A stretch of DNA of 7,274 nt from Pseudomonadota bacterium (lineage in GTDB: Bacteria; Pseudomonadota; Alphaproteobacteria; Acetobacterales; Acetobacteraceae): assembly GCA_021807975.1 (NCBI GenBank), contig JAKBCJ010000243.1:1-7274 (forward strand), in the 5' to 3' direction. Positions 1-6,670 of the stretch are shown piece by piece. Made by a program: the position numbers and the translations under genes. Within the stretch, counting starts at the first letter, position 1. The number at the start of each line of letters is the position of its first letter. The notes beneath the pieces are model-generated. The model made no database searches. It was not told the DNA's origin and saw nothing but the letters and a program-made list of their open reading frames with translations.

Positions 1-1992
1 ATCCAGCACCCATTGCAGCCGGGCGGCGAATTCGGGGCATCGCGCGACCATGTCCGGTTCCAGGACTTCGACGGCGAGCAGCGGGATCAGCCCGACCAGG
101 GAGAACAGCCGCAGCGGGATAGCCACCCCATCCGGCCGTTGCAGGACGTTATGGTAGAACTGATCGTCCTCATCCCACAGACCCTTGCGGCCATTTTGCT
201 GGGTCATTGCTTCGGCGATCGCCAGGAAATGCTCGAAAAATTTGGTTGCCGTGGCTTCATACACAATATTACGGGTAGCGAGTTCCATGGAAATACGCAG
301 CATATTCAGTGCGTACATCGCCATCCACGAGGTTCCGTCCGACTGGTCGATCCGTCCCGCAACCGGCAGTTTTTGCCCGCGGTCGAAAACGCCGATGTTG
401 TCCAGGCCCAGGAACCCGCCCTGAAACACGTTATGGCCCTCGGCATCCTGGCGGTTCACCCAGCCGGTGAAGTTTATCAGCAGTTTATGGAAAATACGCT
501 CCAGGAACGAAAAGTCGGGCCTGCCGCGCAGGCTGGCATCCATTCGGAACACACGCCAGGCCGCCCAGGCATGCACGGGCGGATTGACATCACCGAAATC
601 CCATTCGAACGCCGGCAGGGATCCGTTGGGGTGCATGAACCATTCATGCGTCAGCAGAAGCAGTTGCTGCTTGGCGAATTCCGGGTCGATCAAGGCGATC
701 GTGACCGCCTGAAACGCCAGATCCCACGACGCGTACCATGGATATTCCCAGGTGTCGGGCATGGAGATGATGTCGCGGTTGTTCAGGTGCTGCCAGTCGT
801 TGTTACGAATAGCGCGCCGTTCCGAAGGTGGTTTCGGTTGCAACGGGTCCCCGAGCAGCCAGCGGCGGACGTCGTAGCGGTAAAATTGTTTCGACCAAAG
901 CATACCGGCCAGCGCCTGGCGCTGTACCAGGCGGGCGTCGGCGTCGGCGATGCCGGTTTGCAGGGCTGCGTAGAATTCATCCGCCTCGGCCATACGCCGG
1001 TCGAAGACGGCGTCATGATCGGCGAACGGCAGACCCGACGCATCGGACGGACGCCAGCGCAGGCGGATGACGTGGCGCCCGTTCGGCGGAATTGTCAGTT
1101 TGACCCATGCTGCGCATTTGGTGCCGGTTCGGCGATCGATCGCGCCGGCCGCGCCGTCCACCACATAGTCGTTGATGCCGTCCTTGAACGGGCCGGCGTC
1201 GCCGGTCCCGTACAACCTGCGCGTGTTCGTTTCGTTATCGCAAAACAGCCAGTCCGCCTGCGTGTCGATATCCAGGCGCCGCTGGCTCATCCGGTTGTGC
1301 GTGGCCCTGACGCCGTCGTCGTCCAGGTCCAGCACCGGCTTGGGGATACCCGGCCGCCAGTCCCACGTATTGCGCGCCCATAGATGCGGCAGGACGTGCA
1401 GTTCGGCGGCCTCCGGGCCGCGGTTATCGAGAGTGATACGAAGCAGGATGTCTTCCGGCGAGGCTTTCGCGTATTCGACCGACACGTCGAAATACCGGTT
1501 TTCCGCGAAGACCCCGGTATCGAGCAGTTCGTATTCCCGGTCCTTCAGCCCGCGCCGGGCATTTTCCGCGATCAGGGCGGCATAGGGGAACGCCGCATGC
1601 GGATACTTGTACAGCATCCGCATGTACGAATGGGTCGGCGTGCCATCCAGAAAGTAATAGAGTTCCTTGACGTCCTCGCCGTGGTTTCCCTGCGCGTTGG
1701 TCAGGCCGAACATCCGTTCCTTCAGGATCGGATCCTTGCCATTCCACAGCGCCACAGACAGGCACCAGCGCAGCCGGTCGTCGGTAAACCCGCCGATCCC
1801 ATCCTCACCCCACCGATAGGTCCGGCTGCGCGCGTGGTCGTGCGGGAAGTAGTTCCAGGCATCGCCGCCGGCGGAATAATCCTCGCGCACCGTCCCCCAT
1901 TGGCGTTCGGCCAGATACGGGCCCCAGTGCAGCCAGGTGTCCCGGTCAGACAGGCGAAGGCCTTCGGCGGTGCGCAGCAGATGGTCCGGCAT
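1..1992 (-). CDS. GH63/MGH1-like glycoside hydrolase (glucosidase-like), 3' end outside window
   Basis: The minus strand is open without a stop from 1992 to the left edge, giving 664 N-terminal residues of a protein whose relatives are roughly 850-900 residues long, so the C-terminus is missing. The ATG at 1992-1990 is fixed closely: an in-frame TAG lies only three codons upstream (2004-2002), and a weak AGGA precedes the start. The N-terminal part (about 1-330) looks like the beta-rich domain of these enzymes (WGPYLAERQWGTVREDYS near 23-40, FPHDHARSRTYRWGEDGIGG near 49-68). From about 350 an (alpha/alpha)6-barrel region begins, with WEYPWYASWDLAFQ at 415-428 and LPAFEWDFGDVNPPVHAW at 459-476. 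Asp424 in the ASWDLAF motif sits where GH63 enzymes carry the catalytic acid; that assignment is by family analogy. No signal peptide is seen, so it is probably cytoplasmic. GH63 members hydrolyse alpha-glucosides or glycosylglycerates, but the substrate here cannot be told. It is transcribed divergently from the SYLF gene. Confidence 0.88.
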   Translation of the reverse strand, partial: MPDHLLRTAEGLRLSDRDTWLHWGPYLAERQWGTVREDYSAGGDAWNYFPHDHARSRTYRWGEDGIGGFTDDRLRWCLSVALWNGKDPILKERMFGLTNAQGNHGEDVKELYYFLDGTPTHSYMRMLYKYPHAAFPYAALIAENARRGLKDREYELLDTGVFAENRYFDVSVEYAKASPEDILLRITLDNRGPEAAELHVLPHLWARNTWDWRPGIPKPVLDLDDDGVRATHNRMSQRRLDIDTQADWLFCDNETNTRRLYGTGDAGPFKDGINDYVVDGAAGAIDRRTGTKCAAWVKLTIPPNGRHVIRLRWRPSDASGLPFADHDAVFDRRMAEADEFYAALQTGIADADARLVQRQALAGMLWSKQFYRYDVRRWLLGDPLQPKPPSERRAIRNNDWQHLNNRDIISMPDTWEYPWYASWDLAFQAVTIALIDPEFAKQQLLLLTHEWFMHPNGSLPAFEWDFGDVNPPVHAWAAWRVFRMDASLRGRPDFSFLERIFHKLLINFTGWVNRQDAEGHNVFQGGFLGLDNIGVFDRGQKLPVAGRIDQSDGTSWMAMYALNMLRISMELATRNIVYEATATKFFEHFLAIAEAMTQQNGRKGLWDEDDQFYHNVLQRPDGVAIPLRLFSLVGLIPLLAVEVLEPDMVARCPEFAARLQWVLD

Positions 1993-2160
1993 GGGCGTAT
2001 CCTACTGTCTGTTAGACTGGTCCGGTCGGCAGGCAGGATGCGCCCGTTGCCCCCGGTGTCCAGGCCGCGAGCGCGTGCGGTTCGTTGCGTTTGGTTCGCC
2101 CTCGATCTTCCGGTGCCGGCTTAACACATCGCGGCTGGATCGGAACCCGGGTGAAAGCCG

Positions 2161-2179
2161 TCCGGCCCTGCCGGCCGGA
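2161..2179. repeat. Perfect 7-bp inverted repeat (GC hairpin)
   Basis: TCCGGCC at 2161-2167 is the exact reverse complement of GGCCGGA at 2173-2179, with a 5-base loop (CTGCC). No T-tract follows on either strand, so it is not a standard intrinsic terminator. It lies about 170 bases upstream of the GH63 start and 250 bases upstream of the SYLF start. It could be a protein binding site or a stem in a leader, but short GC palindromes also arise by chance in DNA of this composition. Confidence 0.45.
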
Positions 2180-2369
2180 AGACCGCAGCCCCGGACCCGG
2201 ACACGCATGCATGGCGCGGGCAGCACGTGACAGCGGGCGGAACCGAAGGCCGTATTGTTTCTACCCTCCTGCCCCCTACATTTCGTGTAACACATCGGAA
2301 CGGTCGGCGGGACCGGGGATAAAGCAGGCGAAATGCCGTAAATTCGCCGTTGTGCTTGGACAAGGTCGG

Positions 2370-2397
2370 TTCGAATCGGGCATGTGACCGGGATAAT
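2370..2397 (+). promoter_or_regulatory. Possible sigma70-type promoter for the SYLF gene
   Basis: GATAAT at 2392-2397 matches the TATAAT -10 consensus in five of six positions. TTCGAA at 2370-2375 is a weak -35 match (three of six) at 16-base spacing. Transcription would begin near 2404 and leave a leader of about 25 bases that contains the Shine-Dalgarno sequence before the ATG at 2429. The placement is sensible but the -35 is poor. Confidence 0.3.
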
Positions 2398-2428
2398 GTG
2401 TATGCAGGATGCAGGGAGAAATACCGAC

Positions 2429-3316
2429 ATGAAGCGCTTTCCGGGATTGACCGCACGATGGGCCGCACCATTGGCCGCGCTGGCCGCAACCGCACTGCTT
2501 CAGGCGGCGTGCGCGACCGGCGGCGCCCCCGGCGCCCAGCAAAGCGTGGTGGATCGGGCCGCGCTGACCGTCCAGGACATGATGACACAGACCGTGTCGC
2601 AGGACCCCAAGACCATGCTGCGCAACGCCAAAGGCGCGATGATCTGCCCCCGCATTTTCAAGGCCGGCTTCTTCTTCGGCGGCGAGGGCGGCAACTGCGT
2701 GTTGCTGGCCCGCGCGGGCAACGGCACATGGTCGTATCCGGCTTTCTACACCATCGGCAGCGGCAGTTTCGGCTTCCAGTTCGGGGTCGAGGACAATCAA
2801 CTGATGATGCTGATCATGACCACCAAGGGCCTCAACGCCGTCCTCGACAGTCAAATCAAGCTCGGTGCCAACGCCGGAGTCGCGGTGGCGACATACGGCG
2901 CCGGTATTCAAGGCTCAACGACCGCGGCGGTGGGCGCCGATATCGTTGCGTTCTCCGCATCGCGCGGCCTGTTCGGCGGTGTCGCGCTGGAAGGCAGCGT
3001 GATGTCCACCGACTCCGAAGCCGATCAGGCCTATTACGGGCAGCCCTACGGCGCGCGCCAGTTGGTGATGCAAATGCAGGGATCGAATCCGGGCGCCGAT
3101 CCGTTGCGCGATATCATGACCCGGTACGGGTCGTCCGGGGCAACCACTCCGGCCGCTCCGCGGCAGGGTCAGGGCTACGCGCCGGCCTATCCGCCATACC
3201 AGGCACCGCCGATGCAGACGAACACGCAGACACCGCAAGCCGGATACCTCGCGCCGCCCCCGCCTGCCGGAAACGGACCCGTGCAGGAGCAAAACCTGGC
3301 GCCGCTTCGTCAATAA
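2429..3316 (+). CDS. SYLF (Ysc84-like) lipid-binding domain protein, exported, probable lipoprotein
   Basis: A protein of 295 residues. The ATG at 2429 is chosen over a GTG at 2384 because GGAGAA ends 8 bases before it and because it opens directly into a signal peptide: MKR, then an Ala/Leu-rich segment (12-24) ending LLQAAC at 23-28. Cys28 could be lipidated, although Gln at -3 departs from the usual lipobox. The SYLF domain covers about 50-195: AKGAMICPRIFKAGFFFGGEGG at 67-88 matches the family's glycine-rich opening, and ADIVAFSASRGLFGGVALEGS at 170-190 matches its closing motif. SYLF domains bind phosphoinositides in eukaryotes, and in bacteria they occur in envelope lipoproteins of mostly unknown role. 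After about 235 the protein becomes a Pro/Gln/Ala/Tyr-rich low-complexity tail of some 60 residues, probably disordered. It appears to be transcribed alone or with ycgN; a strong hairpin follows the stop. Confidence 0.88.
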   Translation: MKRFPGLTARWAAPLAALAATALLQAACATGGAPGAQQSVVDRAALTVQDMMTQTVSQDPKTMLRNAKGAMICPRIFKAGFFFGGEGGNCVLLARAGNGTWSYPAFYTIGSGSFGFQFGVEDNQLMMLIMTTKGLNAVLDSQIKLGANAGVAVATYGAGIQGSTTAAVGADIVAFSASRGLFGGVALEGSVMSTDSEADQAYYGQPYGARQLVMQMQGSNPGADPLRDIMTRYGSSGATTPAAPRQGQGYAPAYPPYQAPPMQTNTQTPQAGYLAPPPPAGNGPVQEQNLAPLRQ

Positions 3317-3327
3317 CGGCGTTTGCG

Positions 3328-3358
3328 CCTGCCGGGGTAGCCGATATGCCCCGGCAGG
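3328..3358 (+). terminator. Strong hairpin after the SYLF gene (terminator or leader structure for ycgN)
   Basis: CCTGCCGGGG (3328-3337) and CCCCGGCAGG (3349-3358) are perfect 10-bp complements with an 11-base loop, starting 11 bases after the SYLF stop. This is the strongest hairpin I found in the window. No T-run follows on either strand, so it is not a classic intrinsic terminator; alphaproteobacterial terminators often lack a clear U-tract, so termination remains possible. Its right arm ends in AGG, 10 bases before the first possible ycgN start (ATG 3369), so it may instead, or also, mask ribosome access. Confidence 0.5.
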
Positions 3359-3395
3359 TAGCTAAACCATGGCCACCGCTGTAGGCTGCCGCGGC

Positions 3396-3872
3396 ATGGA
3401 ACCTTTCTGGAAAACCAAATCCCTGGAGGCGATGACCCGCGAGGAGTGGGAATCGCTCTGCGACGGATGCGGCCGCTGCTGCCTGCACAAGCTGCGGCAT
3501 GAGGATACCGGCGAACTGTCGTTTACCAACGTCGCGTGCCGGTTGCTGGACCTCGATTCCTGCCAATGCGGCGATTACCCACGCAGGCAGCGCCGCGTGC
3601 CGGATTGCGTCAGTCTGACACCCGCCGCCCTGGCGGACATAGATTGGCTGCCGCCATCCTGTGCATACCGCCGTGTCCGTGATCGCAAGGACCTGGCCTG
3701 GTGGCATCCCTTGGTGTCCGGCGACCCGAACACAGTCCATCAGGCTGGCGTCTCGGTGCGCGGCCGGGCAATCAGCGAGCGGCGGGCCGGCGCGCTGGAG
3801 GACCATATCGTCGAATGGCCGGGAAAAGCGCCACGGCCCAAACGGCCCCCGGCCAAAGACGAAACATCCTGA
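3396..3872 (+). CDS. YcgN-family (UPF0260) cysteine-cluster protein
   Basis: A cytosolic protein of 158 residues close in plan and length to E. coli YcgN: PFWKTKSLEAMTREEWESLCDGCGRCCLHKL at the N-terminus, then FTNVACRLLD, CQCGDYPRR, VPDC, WLPPSCAYR, WWHPLVSGD and VSVRGR. Cysteines at 22, 25, 28, 29, 48, 56, 58, 71 and 89 fit the family's conserved cluster, thought to bind a metal or Fe-S centre; the biochemical function is unknown. The ATG at 3396 is preferred because family members begin just before the PFW motif. An in-frame ATG at 3369 would add nine residues (MATAVGCRG) and has an AGG 10 bases upstream; neither ribosome binding site is strong. The C-terminus is Lys/Pro-rich and short. 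It follows the SYLF gene in the same direction, separated by the strong hairpin, and converges on the aldolase gene. Confidence 0.92.
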   Translation: MEPFWKTKSLEAMTREEWESLCDGCGRCCLHKLRHEDTGELSFTNVACRLLDLDSCQCGDYPRRQRRVPDCVSLTPAALADIDWLPPSCAYRRVRDRKDLAWWHPLVSGDPNTVHQAGVSVRGRAISERRAGALEDHIVEWPGKAPRPKRPPAKDETS

Positions 3873-3953
3873 TGCTGAAGGACGCGCGGCCTGGCGGACT
3901 CAATGCAGCCGGCCCGACGCCGTTGAACGCCGATTGACCTCTGCCAGGTTGCG

Positions 3954-4742
3954 TCACCCTTTGTTCAGGCCGCCGAAGAACGCCGACCGCTGGTTCGCAC
4001 CGGCCAGCAGGTAACTGTGATCGGAACCGCTGAGGATGAACCGGGCGCCCATGCCGACATAGCGGGCGGCATTTTCCTCATCGTAAACCCCGCCCATGCC
4101 CAGCGTTTTGCCGTGCTTGCGGCAGGCATCGCCGACCCTGCGATAGGCGTCGATCACTTGTTCATGACCGGTTTGGCCCGAAATGCCCATCTCGGCGGTC
4201 AGGTCGGAGGTACCGATGAACAGCACGTCGATACCTTCGACCGCGGCGATGGAATCAGCGTTGGCCACCGCCTCGGGACTTTCGATCATGACAATCGTCA
4301 GGATTTCGGCATTGATGGCCGCCTGAGCCTCGGCGTTGGCGGGCGGGCGAAAGCCGAACAGCGCGGGCGGCCCGCCCCAGCTTCGGCGCCCCATCGGCGG
4401 ATAGTGGAACGCGGCGGCGATGCGTTTCGCTTCCGCGGCGGTATCGACATGCGGAACGACGATCCCCAAGGCCCCGTTGTCCAGCGCCCGCGTTGCCTCG
4501 TCGATCGCGCCGGTACAGACCCGAACGATCGGGGTGACGCCAGTGGGCAGCGCGGCGAGGCAAAGCTGGGTGGTTTCCTGCACCGTGAAGGCGCCGTGTT
4601 CACTGTCGATGAACAGCCAGTCGTGGCCGGCGGCAGCCGCGATGGCCGGGGTGGCGACAGTCCGCAGGTGATGAACGCCGAAACCGAGGGCAATCCGCCC
4701 CGCTTTCAGCCGAACCTTCGTGGTGTTCCTGATAATGGCCAT
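3954..4742 (-). CDS. HpcH/HpaI-family class II aldolase/lyase
   Basis: A protein of 262 residues, the usual length for this TIM-barrel family, which cleaves or forms 2-oxo acid aldols such as 4-hydroxy-2-oxo-heptanedioate with a divalent metal. Family landmarks appear in order: GFGVHHLRTVATPAIAAAAG (20-39), DWLFIDSEHG (41-50, His49 being the likely catalytic His), PIVRV with Arg74 for the carboxylate, GIVVPHVDTAAEA (93-105), YPPMGRRSWGG (114-124), MIESPEAV (Glu154, metal ligand), and FIGTSDL (Asp180, metal ligand). The ATG at 4742-4740 is preferred over a GTG at 4781 because it follows a GGCGGAAA sequence and begins at the family's usual point; the GTG would add 13 residues rich in Arg. The ligase gene ends 52 bases upstream on the same strand, so cotranscription is plausible. 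No pathway partners lie in view, so the true substrate is open. Confidence 0.92.
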   Translation of the reverse strand: MAIIRNTTKVRLKAGRIALGFGVHHLRTVATPAIAAAAGHDWLFIDSEHGAFTVQETTQLCLAALPTGVTPIVRVCTGAIDEATRALDNGALGIVVPHVDTAAEAKRIAAAFHYPPMGRRSWGGPPALFGFRPPANAEAQAAINAEILTIVMIESPEAVANADSIAAVEGIDVLFIGTSDLTAEMGISGQTGHEQVIDAYRRVGDACRKHGKTLGMGGVYDEENAARYVGMGARFILSGSDHSYLLAGANQRSAFFGGLNKG

Positions 4743-4794
4743 GACCGTTTCCGCCCGGGTGTTTCGCCGACGCCAACACACGGAAGACCAGCGG

Positions 4795-6378
4795 TCAATC
4801 GTCGTCGGCCCGCCCCTCGACCAGCGCCATCAGTGTCTCCAGCCGATCCGCTTCCGCCGCCGGCTTGTCCGTGCGTATGCGGGCCAGGCGTGGGAAGCGC
4901 ATCGCCACGCCGGACTTATGGCGGTTGGACAGTTGCGCCGCGTCGAACGCCACCTCCAGCACCATCGACTTCTCCACCTCCCGAACCGGTCCGAAACGAG
5001 CGATGGTATTGTTGCGAATCCATCGGTCCAAAAAGGTGAGTTCCTGGTCGGTGAAGCCGAAATAGGCCTTGCCCACCGGCACCAGCTCGCCGCCGCGCCA
5101 CAGGCCGAAGGTGTAGTCGGAGTAAAAGCTGCCGCGCTTGCCATGGCCGCGCTGGGCGTACATCAGCACCGCATCGACGGTCAGCGGATCGCGTTTCCAC
5201 TTCCACCACTGACCCTTCACCCGCCCCGGCAGATAGGCGCTGTCGCCGCGCTTCAGCATCAGCCCCTCGATCGAGGCCGCCCTGGCGCCGTCGCGCAGTG
5301 CCATCAGTTCCCGCAGCGAGGTGAACCGGATCAGCGGCGACAGGTCCATCCGCCGCGGGGCGGTTCGGGCAAACCAGGCATCAAGACGCTCCCGCCGCCG
5401 ATCAAACGGCAAACCGCGCAGGTCTTCGGTGCCATCGAACAGCAGATCGTACAGCCGCACGCAGACGGGGAATGCCGACAGCATCTTCGCACCGACGGTC
5501 TTGCGGTTCAGCCGCTGCTGCAGATCGGCGAACGGCGCCACCTGACCATCGCGGATCACCAGCAGTTCGCCGTCAAGCACCGCCTGAAAATCCATGGCGC
5601 CGACGATTTCCGGAAAGGCTGCCGAGATGTCGTCGGCGCCGCGCGAATACAGGCGCCTGCCGCTGGCGGTAGCGACCAATTGGACGCGGATTCCATCCCA
5701 TTTCCACTCGGCCCGCCAGTCCAATGGCTGCAGCGCCGCAAGATCGGCCGGTTCCAGCGGATGCGCCAGCATAGGCGGACGAAACACCGGCGCCCCGGCG
5801 GGATCGGGCTTCGGTCCCCTGCCCTCCAGCCACGCGAACAACGGCAGGTACGGCGGTTCAAGCCCGTGCCAGACTTCCTCCACTGCGTCCGCATCGACGC
5901 CGCCAAGTTCGGCCAAAGCGATCTTCGCCAGCCGGGTGGAGGCGCCGACCCGCAACCCGCCCGTGATCAGCTTCAACAACGCCAGTCGGGTGGAGGCGTC
6001 CGAACAGTCCAGCCACTCCGCCACCAAGCCGGGAAGGGCCGCCTTTGGGGCGCTCTCCAGCGTCTCCACCACCTCGGCCAGCGTCGGCGGCGGCACCGTC
6101 GCGGCATGTCCGGGCCAAATCAGGGCGGCCGTTTCGGCCAGGTCGCCGACGTAGTCATAGGACATCGCGAACAGTACCGGATCGGTGCGCGCGGCCACCA
6201 GTTCGCGGATCAAACCCGGCTTGGCCGCGCGAAACGACAATTCCCCGGCGATCGCCGCCAACCCGATGCCGCGATCCGGGTCCGGCTGAGTCGCGAAATA
6301 GCGGCCCAGCAGCGCGATCTTGGCATTGCGCGACGGGGTGAACACAAGGCGTTCCAGCAGGGCGGCGAAGGCGATCAT
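4795..6378 (-). CDS. ATP-dependent DNA ligase (Lhr/exonuclease-associated, cisplatin-damage-response type)
   Basis: A protein of 527 residues that seals DNA nicks through an enzyme-AMP intermediate. The N-terminal alpha-helical DNA-binding domain (about 1-195) includes NAKIALLGRYF and PDPDRGIGLAAI. The nucleotidyltransferase domain holds motif I EWKWDGIR (224-231, Lys226 the AMP-accepting residue), motif III LDGEL (268-272), motif IV EGLMLK (371-376) and motif V WWKWK (391-395). The OB-fold follows (about 400-515), with MRFPRLARIRTDK near the end as the motif VI region. All catalytic motifs are intact. The ATG at 6378-6376 is chosen because homologues begin at MxxFAxLLERL. An upstream in-frame ATG (6423) would add 15 residues not typical of the family and shows no clear ribosome binding site; a TTG two codons upstream of the chosen start is also possible, since GAGG directly abuts the ATG. 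In relatives this ligase sits with a beta-lactamase-fold exonuclease and an Lhr-like helicase, neither of which is beside it here. Confidence 0.94.
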   Translation of the reverse strand: MIAFAALLERLVFTPSRNAKIALLGRYFATQPDPDRGIGLAAIAGELSFRAAKPGLIRELVAARTDPVLFAMSYDYVGDLAETAALIWPGHAATVPPPTLAEVVETLESAPKAALPGLVAEWLDCSDASTRLALLKLITGGLRVGASTRLAKIALAELGGVDADAVEEVWHGLEPPYLPLFAWLEGRGPKPDPAGAPVFRPPMLAHPLEPADLAALQPLDWRAEWKWDGIRVQLVATASGRRLYSRGADDISAAFPEIVGAMDFQAVLDGELLVIRDGQVAPFADLQQRLNRKTVGAKMLSAFPVCVRLYDLLFDGTEDLRGLPFDRRRERLDAWFARTAPRRMDLSPLIRFTSLRELMALRDGARAASIEGLMLKRGDSAYLPGRVKGQWWKWKRDPLTVDAVLMYAQRGHGKRGSFYSDYTFGLWRGGELVPVGKAYFGFTDQELTFLDRWIRNNTIARFGPVREVEKSMVLEVAFDAAQLSNRHKSGVAMRFPRLARIRTDKPAAEADRLETLMALVEGRADDD

Positions 6379-6430
6379 CCTCAACCATGTGGCTCGATCG
6401 CCGCAAAACGCCAGACTCTGCATTGCAGTC

Positions 6431-6464
6431 GGACGCGGGGGCTGTTAAACGACGCGTCCCCGCG
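6431..6464. promoter_or_regulatory. Overlapping alternative inverted repeats in the ligase/tRNA-Pro divergent spacer
   Basis: GGACGCG (6431-6437) pairs perfectly with CGCGTCC (6453-6459). The overlapping CGCGGGG (6434-6440) pairs perfectly with CCCCGCG (6458-6464). The two 7-bp stems share bases and cannot form fully together. The block sits between the divergent ligase gene and tRNA-Pro, directly before the mature tRNA 5' end at 6467, so it covers the likely tRNA promoter and start site. TTAAAC at 6444-6449, lying in the loop, with TTGCAG at 6423-6428 is a weak -10/-35 pair at 15-base spacing. The GC-rich stretch after it resembles a stringent-control discriminator. All of this is inference from position. 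Confidence 0.35.
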
Positions 6465-6466
6465 GT

Positions 6467-6543
6467 CGGAGCGTAGCGCAGCCTGGTAGCGCATCAGTCT
6501 GGGGGACTGGGGGTCGTGGGTTCGAATCCCGCCGCTCCGACCA
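6467..6543 (+). tRNA. tRNA-Pro (anticodon GGG)
   Basis: A 77-base cloverleaf with encoded CCA (6541-6543). The acceptor stem CGGAGCG (6467-6473) pairs with CGCTCCG (6533-6539), with discriminator A at 6540. The D stem is GCGC/GCGC around AGCCTGGTA. The anticodon stem TCAGT (6494-6498) pairs with ACTGG (6506-6510), including one T-G pair, around loop CTGGGGG with anticodon GGG at 6501-6503. The T arm is GTGGG-TTCGAAT-CCCGC. Anticodon GGG decodes CCC, and CCU by wobble. The arrangement closely resembles bacterial tRNA-Pro. It is monocistronic as far as can be seen, with the next gene starting about 130 bases downstream. Confidence 0.97.
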
Positions 6544-6670
6544 ATTATGCGTGTTGCCGGCCCAGGATCGATAATTCGTTTCCCCTGTATCCGTTTTCAT
6601 CTTTATCGCTGGCTTCGGTCTGCCGGCTGGCATGGGGCGAGTCGTTGGACCAAACCGCTTGAGATACCGC

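Larger units (their letters stand above)
1993..2428. other. Divergent intergenic region, no convincing gene
   Basis: This 436-base gap separates the minus-strand GH63 gene from the plus-strand SYLF gene and should hold the promoters of both. Open frames of 60-210 codons cross it on both strands, but they are rich in Arg/Pro/Gly/Cys, lack good ribosome binding sites, have no recognisable domain, and several run into the flanking genes. The visible structure is a perfect 7-bp hairpin at 2161-2179 and a possible promoter just before the SYLF gene. The part at 2260-2360 is less GC-rich than its surroundings, as expected of a promoter region. No RNA gene or riboswitch was recognised. Confidence 0.6.

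Noticed and set aside
13..2124. Plus-strand open frames of 456 and 246 codons at the left end
   Set aside because: They lie antisense to the GH63 gene, whose translation shows clear family motifs over its whole length. The plus-strand products are rich in Arg/Gln/Val/Pro with no recognisable domain, as expected from the mirror of a GC-rich gene.
2002..2430. Minus-strand 142-codon frame in frame with and just upstream of the GH63 gene
   Set aside because: It ends at a TAG three codons before the GH63 ATG and looked like a possible N-terminal extension broken by a stop. The GH63 protein already begins where its family begins, and the upstream residues are Arg/Pro/Cys-rich with no similarity to a domain.
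3937..3949. ACCT-CTGCC-AGGT stem between the convergent ycgN and aldolase genes as a bidirectional terminator
   Set aside because: Only 4 base pairs and no T-tract on either side; it could occur by chance.
4017..5039. Plus-strand open frame of 340 codons opposite the aldolase
   Set aside because: It overlaps the well-supported aldolase and the ligase C-terminus on the other strand, ends in Pro/Arg low complexity, and has no domain.
4720..6489. Plus-strand open frame of 589 codons opposite the DNA ligase
   Set aside because: It is longer than the ligase frame, but the minus strand carries every ligase motif in order. The antisense product is a His/Gln/Arg-rich string without a domain, and the frame even runs into the tRNA gene.
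6543..6576. AATTAT...ATAATT inverted repeat after tRNA-Pro as a terminator
   Set aside because: The stem is only 6 AT-rich base pairs with a 22-base loop and no adjacent T-run, too weak to call.
6445..6633. Minus-strand 62-codon frame containing ERRDSNPRPPVPQTDALPGC
   Set aside because: This is the familiar spurious translation of the reverse complement of a tRNA-Pro gene, so it is not a protein-coding gene.
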